A stretch of 64,000 nt of DNA from the NCBI RefSeq assembly GCF_003026455.1, contig NZ_PYMB01000008.1, positions 111,463 through 175,462 on the forward strand, given 5' to 3'. This DNA comes from Photobacterium rosenbergii (GTDB lineage: Bacteria; Pseudomonadota; Gammaproteobacteria; Enterobacterales; Vibrionaceae). The notes beneath the pieces were generated by a model, which was not told the DNA's origin, made no database searches, and saw nothing but the letters and a program-made list of their open reading frames with translations. Of the stretch, positions 17,812 through 25,379 are shown piece by piece; the stretch's first letter is position 1; every line of letters starts with the position of its first letter. A program made the position numbers and the translations under genes.

Positions 17812-18078
17812 ATGATCCACCAATACGAAGAAAAACTACTAACCCTAATCGACCAAATGGTAGAAACGGCTTCAGACGACGAACTGTTCGCTGGTGGGTA
17901 CTTGCGTGGCCATATCTCACTTTCAGCGGCAAATTGCGAGCTGGAAGGGGAGACAAGCATTGAAGCGATGAACGCCAAGGTTGAATCGAGCATGTCTGAA
18001 GCACAATCTGAGCTAAACCCTGCTGATCAACTTATCGTCAAAGAAATGTGGCAACAGCTACAACAGCAAGCAGTTTAA
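17812..18078 (+). CDS. yfcL: YfcL family protein
   Basis: A small soluble protein of 88 residues matching the YfcL family (IDQMVETASDDELFAGGYLRG, then SAANCELEGETSIE and LNPADQLIVKEMWQQL). The function is not established. It sits next to epmC, as in E. coli. The ribosome site appears to be AGGA inside the last heptad repeat. A terminator follows closely. Confidence 0.9.
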   Translation: MIHQYEEKLLTLIDQMVETASDDELFAGGYLRGHISLSAANCELEGETSIEAMNAKVESSMSEAQSELNPADQLIVKEMWQQLQQQAV

Positions 18079-18100
18079 TAAGCACTTATCTTAATAATAA

Positions 18101-18130
18101 AAAATCGGCACTGATGTGCCGATTTTATTT
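18101..18130. terminator. Bidirectional terminator between yfcL and the small membrane protein gene
   Basis: A perfect 11-bp stem (AAAATCGGCAC at 18101-18111 and GTGCCGATTTT at 18116-18126) with loop TGAT. It lies between convergent genes. Confidence 0.9.
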
Positions 18131-18157
18131 TCAGTGAAAATTTGCTTGTAATTTTAT

Positions 18158-18373
18158 TTAATTATTTGTGCTCAAATATTTGCGCTTATAATCAGAAGAC
18201 TTAGCAAATAAAATAATTGGCAGCGTGACAAATAAAAATCCTGCCGAAAATAGCAAATTTTCGTTAGCAAGTAATTGATAACAGCTAACTGCAAAAATAG
18301 TCATTACAATTAGCAAGTTAACTATATGTATAACTGGATGGTTCACTGAAAAGTGAGCATACGCCCTAAACAT
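18158..18373 (-). CDS. Small two-helix membrane protein, unknown
   Basis: A 71-residue protein with two hydrophobic segments (VIHIVNLLIVMTIFAVSCYQLL and LLFSAGFLFVTLPIILFA) and a basic C-terminal tail (SSDYKRKYLS). The start is supported by AGAGGG about seven bases before the ATG at 18373. I do not recognise the family. It converges on yfcL and shares its terminator. It is more A/T-rich than its neighbours. Confidence 0.6.
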   Translation of the reverse strand: MFRAYAHFSVNHPVIHIVNLLIVMTIFAVSCYQLLANENLLFSAGFLFVTLPIILFAKSSDYKRKYLSTNN

Positions 18374-18668
18374 GCTCTTTCCCTCTTCTATTCTATTCTT
18401 TCGTCAAAAATATGTAATTATAGAATTTTGTTGTCAATTTATTGACAATCATATTATTAATATATGATAGCTCAAATCTCGACTTGATGTCGTAAACCTA
18501 AAATAATTTACGCACAGTGTCACACTTTTGAGACGAACTATTTGGTTGCGCAGAAAATAATAAGAACCAAAGTGAATAGGGTAAAATAACCTTAAATATA
18601 AATTTTGTATTAATATTATGTTTTTACGATTGAGTGTATGCTTTATTTAATATAGATGTCTGATTATT
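18374..18668. other. A/T-rich non-coding stretch
   Basis: About 295 bp of A/T-rich sequence without a credible ORF. The first part is the upstream region of the small membrane protein gene. I see no RNA gene or clear operator. Confidence 0.5.
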
Positions 18669-18670
18669 TA

Positions 18671-18866
18671 GATCCTAGATCCTAGATCCTAGATCCTAGA
18701 ATCGGTTCTTGCAGGGGTTAAGTTATAACGCACTTTGCTCTTTCTCTTTTATAGGAACCAGGAACTCGAACCTGTTCTTATCTAGGAACAAGGATCTAGT
18801 CTCTAGGATCTGCTATCCCAGGACTAGGATCTCTCACCTGCTTTTCTTCTATGAACTAGGAGCTAG
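18671..18866. repeat. Heptad repeats: GATCCTA x4 then forward arrays
   Basis: Four exact GATCCTA units at 18671-18698 are in reverse orientation. Forward units follow: TAGGAAC (18752), CAGGAAC, TCGAACC; then TAGGAAC (18783), AAGGATC, TAGTCTC, TAGGATC; then further diverged units to about 18866. CTCACCTGCTTTTC, which recurs after other arrays, is present at the end. Confidence 0.85.
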
Positions 18867-18881
18867 TTACTTGTTATTATA

Positions 18882-18912
18882 AAAAAGCGAGAACCTGAGG
18901 CTCTCGCTTTTT
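18882..18912. terminator. Terminator hairpin downstream of yjbH
   Basis: AAAAAGCGAGA (18882-18892) pairs with TCTCGCTTTTT (18902-18912). On the minus strand it lies about 70 bp after the yjbH stop. It is followed by a short CTTCTCG repeat. Confidence 0.75.
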
Positions 18913-18940
18913 GCTTCTCGCTTCTCGCTTTTGCTTCTCC

Positions 18941-18978
18941 CAGGACCCAGGACCCAGGACCCAGGACCCAGGACCCAG
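18941..18978. repeat. Perfect heptad array (CAGGACC)5 next to the yjbH stop
   Basis: Five exact copies of CAGGACC at 18941-18975, then CAG. The array ends a few bases from the yjbH stop codon at 18983-18985. Confidence 0.93.
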
Positions 18979-18982
18979 ATTT

Positions 18983-21190
18983 TTAGTTCATCGCTTTCCT
19001 GCCGTACCACGGCGAGCGCGAATCGGTCACACTGTACAGCTCGTACTTGCGGTTGAGCATTTGGCCGCCATCTCGAGTCAGCGGTAGCCACGAAATAGTC
19101 GCGCGGTTGGTGCTCGGTTTCACCGTCATCACATCGAATGGAATGGAGAGGTAGAAGCCTTTGTTATAACTGCCCTCGCCAAACTCATCGGCTGACAGGT
19201 TAGTCTGGGCAACAAAGGCCCCAGCGATCACCCCACTCTCGAATTGTTTGGAGAAGTCGACCGTAACCCCGTAGTCTTCGGTTAGGTACTGACCAGCACT
19301 GACTTTGAATAAGGTATTCGGTAGCCATTCCCACTGAGGCTGGTAGTACAGTGTTGCATGACCCGTCGGCGCGCCGGTTTGTACCCGATAGTTACGGTTG
19401 GTGATTGGATCAAACTGCACTTCTTCGGTAAAGAAGCCAAATTGGCTATCCGGATCACGCTGCACCACGTAGTTCAAATCGACACCTAACGCCCAGTTGC
19501 TGTTTTGTGGACGATATAGCACCTCACCACCGACGCCCCCGAACATCATTTCCAGGTAACCGCCGTACGCTTGGGCATACCAGTTTTCACTCAGACGATC
19601 CATCCAGGTCAGCTGCAGATTATCCATCCGTACAGGATTATCATTGATGTACTGGCGCACCAGGGTACGAACACGTTTTAAGTCGGTTCCATCTGGCGGC
19701 ACATCATAGAGGAAGTTATCGTAGTTATCATAGATGTTGAAGTAGACCGAGCCACCCAGCTCAAAGTTATCACTTAACCAGTAATTTGCCCCAGCGGTTA
19801 CCCCGATATTGAACAGGTAGAAGTTCTCTGAACCACCGATAGATTGTTGCCATACCGGTGCAAAGTTGATGTCCCAATTCTTGTTGGATTTGGCATAGAG
19901 TTGGCCTTCTGGCTCAGTAGCTTCGCCAACGGTGGTCGCATCGCTCACTTGTGGATCGAAATACTCGACATTGGCTACTTTGGCAAATTGTTCAGGGTCG
20001 AATACCGTTTCAGTCATTGGCTGGCGGTTGGCCGTTTCGATGATCTTGTAGCTTTCAACATCCAAGTTCTGATTGGCTAAGATCGTCCCAGCACGCTCGT
20101 GAGCTTCATCGCGGTCACGGTATTTTGTTTGCGGAGCAACCACAGTGATGGACTTGTCATTGGCATACAGGCGTGGGTCTTCATACCCGGCAAGTTGATG
20201 TAAATCCTGGGCAAGTTGTTCCCACTCTTGGCCAGATAGTTCATCGGCTGACTTCTGGTCTTCACTCGATCGTGGTTGATAGTCAGGCGCAGGGTTGTTG
20301 TTCCAGTTAGCTTTGAGGTCATTGAAATTGGTATGTAGATTAAAGCCGAAGGTCCAGGTAGTACCGCGCTCATAACTTAAACGGAGATCGCCCCAGTTGC
20401 CCAGTTTGTAAAGAGCACCATAGTTGAGCTTACTGTCTTGCGACATATCAATGCCGGCACGGGTAACAGGGAAGTCACTTTCGTAATCATTGCCGTCATA
20501 TTCAACTTTGAGGCGCAGTGGTGCCCAAGGACTTTGGTACTCCACACCTCCGAAAACGGCACTGCAACCGGTAAACCAGCGGTCGAAATCGACGCTACCA
20601 CCAGACCCCCTATAACCAGTGTTACGGCCACAATCATTACTTTGGGATTTATCACCACTCAAGTTAGCGCTGTTGCCAAGATAACCCCAGCCAACACCTA
20701 GGGTAAAATCAAACGGGCCGATATGTTTGCTGGCAGCAATATACTCACCATCAAACAAACCGGTTCCACCAAAGTCACGGACGCCAATCGAGGTTTCAGG
20801 AATCCAATAGCTCTCTTCAAGTAATCGGATTTTAAAATCAATTCCTTTATCCGTGTATTTTGTATCCCCACTGAAATTAGGGTCGTTGCTATAGAGAATA
20901 TCTTGGACAAGGGTATAACGGATGGTGGTTTCCAGCCATGGCATCAACTGTAGTGAGACGGTGTAATGGTGGTATTCATCATTGTACGTACCGGCAACAT
21001 TGATTTCCCCTTCGCGAGCCATACGGCCAGATGGCATTTGAATTAAGCCAACGCCACCGAAATCGGCCTGAGAAGGAGTAAAGGTCGGGTAGTCAAAGGC
21101 ATCAGCCTGAGCATGGAATATTGGCATTAAAGCTAATGCGATTGCCGACAGTTTAATACCTGAAAAGGAAGTGTTTATAGCAGGTTTCAT
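18983..21190 (-). CDS. yjbH: YjbH/WbfB family exopolysaccharide outer-membrane lipoprotein-like protein
   Basis: 735 residues with an N-terminal signal peptide ending near HAQADA, then the YjbH domain (FTPSQADFGGVGLIQMPSGRMAREGEINVAG, and ETTIRYTL). Alternating aromatic beta-strands run to the C-terminus, as expected for a beta-barrel. In E. coli yjbEFGH and in V. cholerae O139 wbfBCD, such proteins accompany production and export of extracellular polysaccharide. The precise role is not established. It is the last gene of a minus-strand operon, and its start overlaps the yjbG stop (TAATG). The length is normal for the family. Confidence 0.9.
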   Translation of the reverse strand: MKPAINTSFSGIKLSAIALALMPIFHAQADAFDYPTFTPSQADFGGVGLIQMPSGRMAREGEINVAGTYNDEYHHYTVSLQLMPWLETTIRYTLVQDILYSNDPNFSGDTKYTDKGIDFKIRLLEESYWIPETSIGVRDFGGTGLFDGEYIAASKHIGPFDFTLGVGWGYLGNSANLSGDKSQSNDCGRNTGYRGSGGSVDFDRWFTGCSAVFGGVEYQSPWAPLRLKVEYDGNDYESDFPVTRAGIDMSQDSKLNYGALYKLGNWGDLRLSYERGTTWTFGFNLHTNFNDLKANWNNNPAPDYQPRSSEDQKSADELSGQEWEQLAQDLHQLAGYEDPRLYANDKSITVVAPQTKYRDRDEAHERAGTILANQNLDVESYKIIETANRQPMTETVFDPEQFAKVANVEYFDPQVSDATTVGEATEPEGQLYAKSNKNWDINFAPVWQQSIGGSENFYLFNIGVTAGANYWLSDNFELGGSVYFNIYDNYDNFLYDVPPDGTDLKRVRTLVRQYINDNPVRMDNLQLTWMDRLSENWYAQAYGGYLEMMFGGVGGEVLYRPQNSNWALGVDLNYVVQRDPDSQFGFFTEEVQFDPITNRNYRVQTGAPTGHATLYYQPQWEWLPNTLFKVSAGQYLTEDYGVTVDFSKQFESGVIAGAFVAQTNLSADEFGEGSYNKGFYLSIPFDVMTVKPSTNRATISWLPLTRDGGQMLNRKYELYSVTDSRSPWYGRKAMN

Positions 21191-22074
21191 TACAGCGCCT
21201 TATTCCTTAGCAAGTTGATAATCTCATCATTGAGGGACTGATAGCCAGTAGGTAAGTTGTTAAAGCCTAAATAGACAATTGCACCTGGTGCAATGTCCAT
21301 ATGGTCTTTATTCCAGTAAGCAATAGGGTGCATTTCGACAGTGCCGTCAGGTTGAATGATGGTAGCGGTACTGTTGTCGCTATAAGAGGTTGTGCCAACT
21401 TGCTCTAAGTATTGATTCGCGCTTGTTCGTGCCACCCAAGGTTGCTCAGAATTGTGTTGTACAGCACCTAGTACCCATACAGAGTCTGGCCGTGAGGGTA
21501 AAACAAGAGTCATTGGCCCTGGAAACTGTTGTGCTGAAATAATAGGGTTTGATGCCTTATTAATGCGTACCAAGTCGTAATCAAGTGGCGTAAATACACG
21601 CTCACCAATCTTAAGTTGATTGAGTTGAGTGGCCAATTGCCGGAAAATATCTCGTTCAGTTGGGTCAACCAACTCAGAAGCTTTTTCTAGCTGACGAATG
21701 ATGCTGGCTTTATTGGGGTGAGGAAACCCTCTATAGAGCCCAGCCCCTGTCCAGTAGACAGGTTGATTGCTATTCTCCTCAGTCGTTGGTAACAAAGTTA
21801 TGTTTGCGATAGTGTCAGCTAGAACTTGCTCAAGGCGGACGGCTTGAGTGTAGTTAAGCTTTAGGTGCTCTGTTTGGTTACGACTGTTATAGACTTGAAC
21901 AGTAAAAGCGTCGGATTCCATGGATAAGCTGCGGTTTGCAAGGGTAATTGGCGAGCACAGGAAAGTGGAAGCCGATAGTAAGGTTGCCACGATAGCTTTT
22001 GTAACTGCTTTTGAGCCACCACTTGAAACAGCTTTCAAGAGAGCTTTTTGTAAGGTACTTAATTTATAAACCAT
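21190..22074 (-). CDS. yjbG: GfcC/YjbG (WbfC) family capsule-associated periplasmic protein
   Basis: 294 residues with a long basic N-terminus and a hydrophobic segment (AIVATLLSASTFLCSPITLA) that looks like a signal peptide. The periplasmic part has the GfcC layout: FTVQVYNSRN strand, ARLEQ-type helix (QAVRLEQVLADTIAN), YWTGAGLYR, and near the end GAIVYLGFNNLP. GfcC folds into SLBB-like domains related to those of Wza, and is found in group 4 capsule and yjb operons. It lies 11 bp after yjbF and overlaps yjbH. Confidence 0.87.
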   Translation of the reverse strand: MVYKLSTLQKALLKAVSSGGSKAVTKAIVATLLSASTFLCSPITLANRSLSMESDAFTVQVYNSRNQTEHLKLNYTQAVRLEQVLADTIANITLLPTTEENSNQPVYWTGAGLYRGFPHPNKASIIRQLEKASELVDPTERDIFRQLATQLNQLKIGERVFTPLDYDLVRINKASNPIISAQQFPGPMTLVLPSRPDSVWVLGAVQHNSEQPWVARTSANQYLEQVGTTSYSDNSTATIIQPDGTVEMHPIAYWNKDHMDIAPGAIVYLGFNNLPTGYQSLNDEIINLLRNKAL

Positions 22075-22085
22075 TTTCTGATTCC

Positions 22086-22823
22086 CTATGCAAATGGTTT
22101 CAAAATGGTGAGCTCAATGTATGGCAAGCTAGGCGCTGGCTTTTGGCGAGTCTTTATCACTTGACCATTAACCGGTGAGAGCCAGTACTCGTTTTTGTAA
22201 GACTGGTTGAGCTGAGCGACAGAAATGGTTTCTACGAAATAGAGTACATCGACTGGTTGCTCATTGACCATAATTACCTGCTTTCCTTCATCTTTAAACT
22301 GAGAAAGGGCTTTATAGCCGAAGTGGTAACCAGGTTGCCAGTCTAAAGTGTATTGCCAATTTTTTGGTGTATTAGGTTTATGTAACCCTAAAACTAGAGG
22401 ATCAGTGAAATTACTTTGAATGTCGACCACGTTACCCTGCGGCAGGTTTAAAGTTTTTACTAGTCGCCCAGCTTGTGTGACAAGCATTCCCTTATCAGAC
22501 GAAAGCCACTTCAGAAGAGGGGGCACGGGGGCGCTGCCTGTCATGGTATGTGTGCTATTCCCGATATATGTTTTGTTTTCAGCTAATGCTAACACCATGA
22601 ATGCTTGTGGGCCGTCTTCTACTCGCGCATAGAGGCTGGCATAGGGCAGTTGATTGATATCTGCAGCACTGAGAGTCGCGTCATCTTCACCTAAAAAGGC
22701 CAAGCTCATGGTGTCGTTAACGTCTTTAAAGTTTTGGCTGCAACCGGAAGTGAGGGAAACAAAGACGGTGAGGGTAATTAGGGCAAATGAAGACCGTAAT
22801 GATCTTAATCGGATAAAGTCCAT
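22086..22823 (-). CDS. yjbF: GfcB/YjbF (WbfD) family outer-membrane lipoprotein
   Basis: 245 residues with a lipoprotein signal (FALITLTVFVSLTSGC; Cys is the lipidation site). The mature part has the YjbF/GfcB pattern: LPYASLYARVEDGPQAFMVLA, then WLSSDKGMLVTQAGRLVKT and DWQPGYHFGYKA. Members are partners of GfcC and YjbH in polysaccharide secretion, and the molecular role is unknown. It is separated from yjbE by about 145 bp with a terminator-like hairpin, so yjbFGH may be expressed at a lower level than yjbE. Confidence 0.88.
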   Translation of the reverse strand: MDFIRLRSLRSSFALITLTVFVSLTSGCSQNFKDVNDTMSLAFLGEDDATLSAADINQLPYASLYARVEDGPQAFMVLALAENKTYIGNSTHTMTGSAPVPPLLKWLSSDKGMLVTQAGRLVKTLNLPQGNVVDIQSNFTDPLVLGLHKPNTPKNWQYTLDWQPGYHFGYKALSQFKDEGKQVIMVNEQPVDVLYFVETISVAQLNQSYKNEYWLSPVNGQVIKTRQKPAPSLPYIELTILKPFA

Positions 22824-22894
22824 TATGAAGTGTTACTCCCTAAAAAGTGTACTGACAGTAATCAAAATACAAAACGCAATTATGAGAATAAAGA

Positions 22895-22920
22895 AAATAA
22901 CCGCACAGATGTGCGGTTAT
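22895..22920 (-). terminator. Terminator/attenuator between yjbE and yjbF
   Basis: ATAACCGCACA (22897-22907) and TGTGCGGTTAT (22910-22920) form a near-perfect stem. Read on the minus strand it is followed by TTTCTTT. It lies about 50 bp after the yjbE stop, inside the operon. Confidence 0.75.
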
Positions 22921-22967
22921 GAGTATATGCTTGCAATTTTTATGCAAGTGACTTAGCTAATTTTCAA

Positions 22968-23273
22968 TTAGCCTTGTGCAGCAGAAACTGTAGTCGTGTT
23001 GTTGCTACCACCAGAGCTTGCTGCGGCTACACCAGCAACCGCTACAGCAGAAGCTACTGCAACAGTTGTTGCTGTAATACCGCCAGCAGCAGCTGCTGTT
23101 GCGCCTGCAGTACCAGCAGCTGCGCCCGTTGAAGCTGTAGTTGTCGCAGTTGTAGCTGCTGTTGATGATGCACCTGTACCACCAGTAGCACCAGCTGTTG
23201 TGCCGGTTTCAGTAGCCGCGAATGCAGTGCTTGCCATGGATAGGGCAGCTAATAGCGCTAATGTTTTTTTCAT
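22968..23273 (-). CDS. yjbE: YjbE-like Ala/Gly/Thr-rich secreted protein
   Basis: 101 residues: a clean signal peptide (MKKTLALLAALSMASTAFA) followed by low-complexity Ala/Thr/Gly/Ser sequence with one hydrophobic stretch (ATTVAVASAVAVAGVAAASSGG) and a short polar tail. Composition, size and place at the head of a yjbFGH set match YjbE/GfcA, whose function is unknown. The frame on the opposite strand is also long but is a product of the repetitive codons. It is followed by the hairpin at 22895-22920. Confidence 0.85.
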   Translation of the reverse strand: MKKTLALLAALSMASTAFAATETGTTAGATGGTGASSTAATTATTTASTGAAAGTAGATAAAAGGITATTVAVASAVAVAGVAAASSGGSNNTTTVSAAQG

Positions 23274-23807
23274 CCTATTCCCTTACATGTAATCGAGAGT
23301 TTATAAAAAGGTTTCATAAAAAAACCTAAAACAAGCATTAGTTGCTCTCTATGCAATGATATGGTGATTAACAGATTTCCGCAATGCGTCTAGCTAACTG
23401 TCTTAAAAGAGTTTTCTTTTTTCTTAAGCTCGGTATTGTCAAAAAGAGAGCTTGTTCCCAGAATAATTGATCAGGCACTTATAAGAATACCCGAAAAGTG
23501 TTTTAGATGGATTATGTGATAATCGAGGGTTTTACAATGTTTTTGAAAGGTTCTGAATACGGGTTAAAAGCTTAAAAAACAATGCCATATAATTAATAAG
23601 CTGATGATTTCTGAAAGTAAGCTACAAAATTCATATTCCTATCGGCACAAAAAATGTGTAAAATCCTCAACCACATTTGAATGTGGGTCACTACCCATAA
23701 CTTATGTTTTAGCCATCGAAATCCGTTAGCCTTAGCTGACATTCCGATGTCACAAAATTGCGATAATGTAACATGCATAAATCCTTTGACGGTCATTAGG
23801 AACCACA
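23274..23807. other. Divergent promoter region between yjbE and the wza operon
   Basis: About 530 bp of A/T-rich sequence upstream of yjbE (minus strand) and of the ops element (plus strand). It must hold promoters for both transcripts, but I could not single out -35/-10 boxes with confidence. A 71-codon minus-strand ORF at 23593-23808 has no family pattern and is probably spurious. Confidence 0.5.
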
Positions 23808-23826
23808 ACCTAAGGGCGGTAGCATG
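23808..23826 (+). promoter_or_regulatory. ops/JUMPstart element of polysaccharide locus 1 (RfaH recruitment)
   Basis: ACCTAAGGGCGGTAGCATG contains the ops core GGCGGTAGCATG (23815-23826), one base away from the E. coli form GGCGGTAGCGTG. RfaH binds RNA polymerase paused at ops and suppresses termination in long polysaccharide operons. The same 19 bases occur again at 48267-48285. Here ops is about 355 bp before wza, an unusually long leader. Confidence 0.92.
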
Positions 23827-24018
23827 CCTAATCGATAAAAGTTGTGATTTCTAGGGATTGTGTACATCGCCAGCGATAGCTAAAATTTTCATCTAGCTTC
23901 GGTTCTTCATCACGGTAGTTAAAGCTATTCCATCATACTTAGCACACCAACACCTCACATATTTACAATATGTCGCTAAGTTTTGATTGATTAAAGTATC
24001 AGGTCACGCAAACTGTTG

Positions 24019-24109
24019 ACCCAGTACCCAGTACCCAGTACCCAGTACCCAGTACCCAGTACCCAGTACCCAGTACCCAGTACCCAGTACCCAGTACCCA
24101 GTACCCAGT
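24019..24109. repeat. Perfect heptad array (ACCCAGT)13 in the wza leader
   Basis: Thirteen exact copies of a 7-bp unit (ACCCAGT; same phase family as CAGTACC) fill 91 bp between the ops element and wza. It is a textbook slippage-prone simple-sequence repeat in a transcribed leader. Confidence 0.97.
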
Positions 24110-24118
24110 ATAAATTTC

Positions 24119-24148
24119 AAGGATCTAGGATCTAGGATCCAGGATCTA
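24119..24148. repeat. Short forward heptad array before wza
   Basis: AGGATC units (TAGGATC twice, CAGGATC once) directly after the 13-copy array, ending about 33 bp before the wza start. Confidence 0.85.
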
Positions 24149-24181
24149 CAACACCCTTCTTTTTATATTTTGAAAAACAAT

Positions 24182-25327
24182 ATGCATTTCACTAAGAAGT
24201 TTTTGATTAGCAGTTTGGCGACAGCCATGCTGGCAGGTTGTACCGTTCCTGGTTCACATCTCAGTGTTGATGACAAAGCGGTTGTCTCATCGGGCGAGGA
24301 GCAAGAGCTTGATCAACAAATCAATGTTTACCCACTAACCGCTAGCCAAGTCAGCCAATTCAAATTACCTCGTGTTTATTCGCAAAATAATGCGGCGCTT
24401 GAAGCTGAAATTGCTCGCTATAAGTACCGTATTGGCCCTGGGGATATCCTTAATATCACAATTTGGGATCACCCAGAGTTGACCATTCCAGCTGGTTCAT
24501 ACCGAAGTTCAACAGAAGCTGGTAACTGGGTTCATGCTGATGGTTCAATCTTTTACCCATACATTGGCCTAGTGAAAGTTGAAGGCAAAACCGTAGTAGA
24601 AGTACGTGATGAAATTGCTAAGCGCTTAGCTGAGTATATTGAAAGCCCTCAAGTAGATGTCAATGTGGCGTCGTTCCGCTCTCAAAAAACCTATATTACT
24701 GGTGAGGTAAATAAGCCTGGCCAGCAGCCGATTACTAATGTGCCACTGACATTACTTGATGCTGTTAACGCAGCTGGTGGTTTAGCAACTGATGCAGATT
24801 GGCGCAATGTGACCTTAACCCGAAATGGCGCTGAAGAGAGGTTATCACTTTACGCACTGATGCAACGAGGCGATTTGCAGCAAAACCGCTTGCTCCGCCC
24901 TGGCGATATTGTGCATGTACCGCGTAACGATAACCAGAAGGTATTCGTAATGGGCGAAGTGAACGACCCTCAGTTGCTTAAAATTGACCGTGCAGGTATG
25001 AGCTTAACTGAAGCATTGAGTAATGTGGGTGGTATTAATGAGCTTTCAGCCGATGCAACTGGTGTATTTGTCATTCGTAGTAATATTTCTGGTGAAAACA
25101 GTGAAACAGCACAAGGCTCAGCCATTGCCGATGTCTATCAATTAAATATCAAAGATGCTTCTGCTCTAGTTATTGGTACTGAATTTGACTTGCAGCCATA
25201 CGACATTGTGTATGTGACAGCTGCACCGATTAGCCGTTGGAATCGTGTAATGGCTCAACTACTGCCTACAATTAACGGCTTTAATAACTTGACCGAAGGT
25301 GCATTGCGAGTTCGCAATTGGCCTTAA
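24182..25327 (+). CDS. wza: Polysaccharide export outer-membrane lipoprotein Wza
   Basis: About 381 residues. A lipoprotein signal (FLISSLATAMLAGC) is followed by the PES domain (YRIGPGDILNITIWDHPELTIP, then YPYIGLVKVEGKTVVEVRDEI), two SLBB domains (YITGEVNKPGQQPITN; VFVMGEVNDPQLL) and a C-terminal amphipathic segment (WNRVMAQLLPTINGFNNL) that forms the outer-membrane pore helix in E. coli Wza. It exports capsule across the outer membrane with Wzc. I prefer ATG 24182. TTG 24170 is an alternative adding four residues. Neither has a strong ribosome site, and a long repeat-containing leader precedes it. Confidence 0.94.
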   Translation: MHFTKKFLISSLATAMLAGCTVPGSHLSVDDKAVVSSGEEQELDQQINVYPLTASQVSQFKLPRVYSQNNAALEAEIARYKYRIGPGDILNITIWDHPELTIPAGSYRSSTEAGNWVHADGSIFYPYIGLVKVEGKTVVEVRDEIAKRLAEYIESPQVDVNVASFRSQKTYITGEVNKPGQQPITNVPLTLLDAVNAAGGLATDADWRNVTLTRNGAEERLSLYALMQRGDLQQNRLLRPGDIVHVPRNDNQKVFVMGEVNDPQLLKIDRAGMSLTEALSNVGGINELSADATGVFVIRSNISGENSETAQGSAIADVYQLNIKDASALVIGTEFDLQPYDIVYVTAAPISRWNRVMAQLLPTINGFNNLTEGALRVRNWP

Positions 25328-25379
25328 AGCTGTAGCTCTTTATAAATATATATTGTTTTAATTTAACATTAGAGAAATT

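Noticed and set aside
22996..23292. 98-codon plus-strand frame rich in Ala/Val/Pro
   Set aside because: It is the antisense image of the low-complexity yjbE gene. yjbE has the signal peptide and operon context.
23593..23808. 71-codon minus-strand frame before the ops element
   Set aside because: No recognisable motif or ribosome site, and it overlaps the probable promoter and leader of the wza operon.
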